Notes under the pieces: model-generated
What the model was told of the DNA's origin: nothing
Databases searched by the model: none
The model's input: the letters and a program-made list of their open reading frames with translations, nothing else
Assembly (NCBI GenBank): GCA_039029195.1
Contig: JBCCGR010000039.1
Coordinates: forward strand, 1-43,487
Direction: 5' to 3'
DNA: 43,487 nucleotides
From: JBCCGR01 sp039029195
GTDB taxonomy: Bacteria > Pseudomonadota > Alphaproteobacteria > Rhizobiales > Rhizobiaceae
Program-made: the position numbers and the translations under genes
Shown here: in pieces, positions 42,936 to 43,487 of the stretch
Layout of the letters: each line of letters begins with the position of its first letter
Numbering within the stretch: the first letter of the stretch is position 1

Positions 42936-43487
42936 TCAACGCGACAGCCATTCCGCTATGCGTTCTGCTCCTTCAGTGACCTGATCAAGATCACGCATGA
43001 AGCAGGCCCTTAAAAAAGGTCGACCCACATCACCGAAAGTCGCACCGGGGGCAAATCCGACTCCAGCCTCATCGACAAGCCGATAGGCAAGATCGGTCGC
43101 GTCATCCTCGCCATCAATATGGAAGAACAGGTAGAACGTGCCATCCGGTTTAGCAAAGGACGCACGACCGGACCGGGACAGGGCGTCGCTCAGAATGTCG
43201 CGACCCTTTCGCGCCCGATCAAGTTGCATCTGAAAAAAATCCTCGCCCTCAGCCAGCGCGGCCACCGCGCCGCGTTGCAGAAAGGCCGCCACCCCCGACG
43301 TGTTGTACTGCACCAGGTTTTCGAACACCTGACCGAGTTCAGGCGGCGCGGAAATCCATCCCACACGCCACCCGGTCATTGCCCAGTTCTTGGAAAACGT
43401 ATTGACGAAAATCAGTCGGTCGTCAGGTTCGATGACATCATAAAAGGATGGAGCAGCATCGCGATCATAGACAAAGCGGGCATAGAC
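42936..43487 (-). CDS. Class I/II PLP-dependent aminotransferase (3' part only)
   Basis: 183 residues are in the window and the frame is open through the right edge, so the N-terminal half is missing. The PLP lysine is in NTFSKNWAMTGWRVGW, a class I/II signature. The C-terminal domain is complete, ending EGAERIAEWLSR. A substrate cannot be inferred from this part. It converges on the alpha/beta hydrolase gene. Confidence 0.92.
   Translation of the reverse strand, partial: VYARFVYDRDAAPSFYDVIEPDDRLIFVNTFSKNWAMTGWRVGWISAPPELGQVFENLVQYNTSGVAAFLQRGAVAALAEGEDFFQMQLDRARKGRDILSDALSRSGRASFAKPDGTFYLFFHIDGEDDATDLAYRLVDEAGVGFAPGATFGDVGRPFLRACFMRDLDQVTEGAERIAEWLSR

Overview
The window looks like chromosomal DNA of an alphaproteobacterium, most likely in the Rhizobiales (Hyphomicrobiales). 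Base composition is moderate, with short AGGA/GGAG ribosome sites. The housekeeping genes fall in blocks that I recall as typical of that order: dnaB-alr-radA-cvpA-purF-SDR; acpS-lepB-rnc-era; and rpoZ-rsh-pyrE with NYN-UDG, smpB-dapA and a Slt-type lytic transglycosylase nearby. No tRNA, rRNA, CRISPR array, prophage or insertion sequence was recognised. The species cannot be named from the sequence alone.

Bases 1-10350 are an accessory metabolic region. A GntR/FCD regulator and a MOSC protein lead in, followed by a minus-strand cupin and Gfo/Idh/MocA oxidoreductase pair and a GNAT protein. Then comes a tight minus-strand catabolic operon, read 9813 to 4631: nitroreductase, OsmC-like peroxidase, TRAP transporter DctP-DctQ-DctM, and an intradiol dioxygenase of the hydroxyquinol/catechol type. 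It probably imports an organic acid and handles an aromatic ring. A YCII protein is divergent from it, and a perfect 14-bp palindrome lies in the shared promoter region.

Bases 10372-15700 hold the most unusual locus. A LuxR-type quorum-sensing regulator without a visible luxI partner is divergent from a ~1000-residue exported protein. That protein has Asn/Gln-rich hexapeptide repeats, an acidic linker, coiled coils around a long hydrophobic segment, and a C-terminal outer-membrane barrel. Between the two genes lies a 16-bp palindrome of the lux-box form CT-N12-AG. Downstream are an exported protein and a small protein of unknown function.

Bases 15799-19505 are a minus-strand set: an ECF sigma factor with a C-terminal helical extension, next to a DGPF/YCII partner (the ECF42 arrangement), a MAPEG protein, a TIGR02301-like protein and a DUF3179 protein. 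Bases 19857-24168 are a plus-strand housekeeping block (DUF2062, acpS, a second MAPEG protein, lepB, rnc, era).

From 24381 to 36433 nearly everything is on the minus strand: SDR, purF, cvpA, radA, alr, dnaB, an SRAP (YedK/HMCES) protein, then pyrE, rsh and rpoZ, with a plus-strand NUDIX gene between SRAP and pyrE. The right end carries NYN and uracil-DNA glycosylase genes (plus), dapA-smpB (minus), a lytic transglycosylase, an alpha/beta hydrolase, and an aminotransferase cut by the window edge. Three copies of a palindromic intergenic element lie at about 1682, 3856 and 24209; the last sits directly after era, where I would have expected recO.
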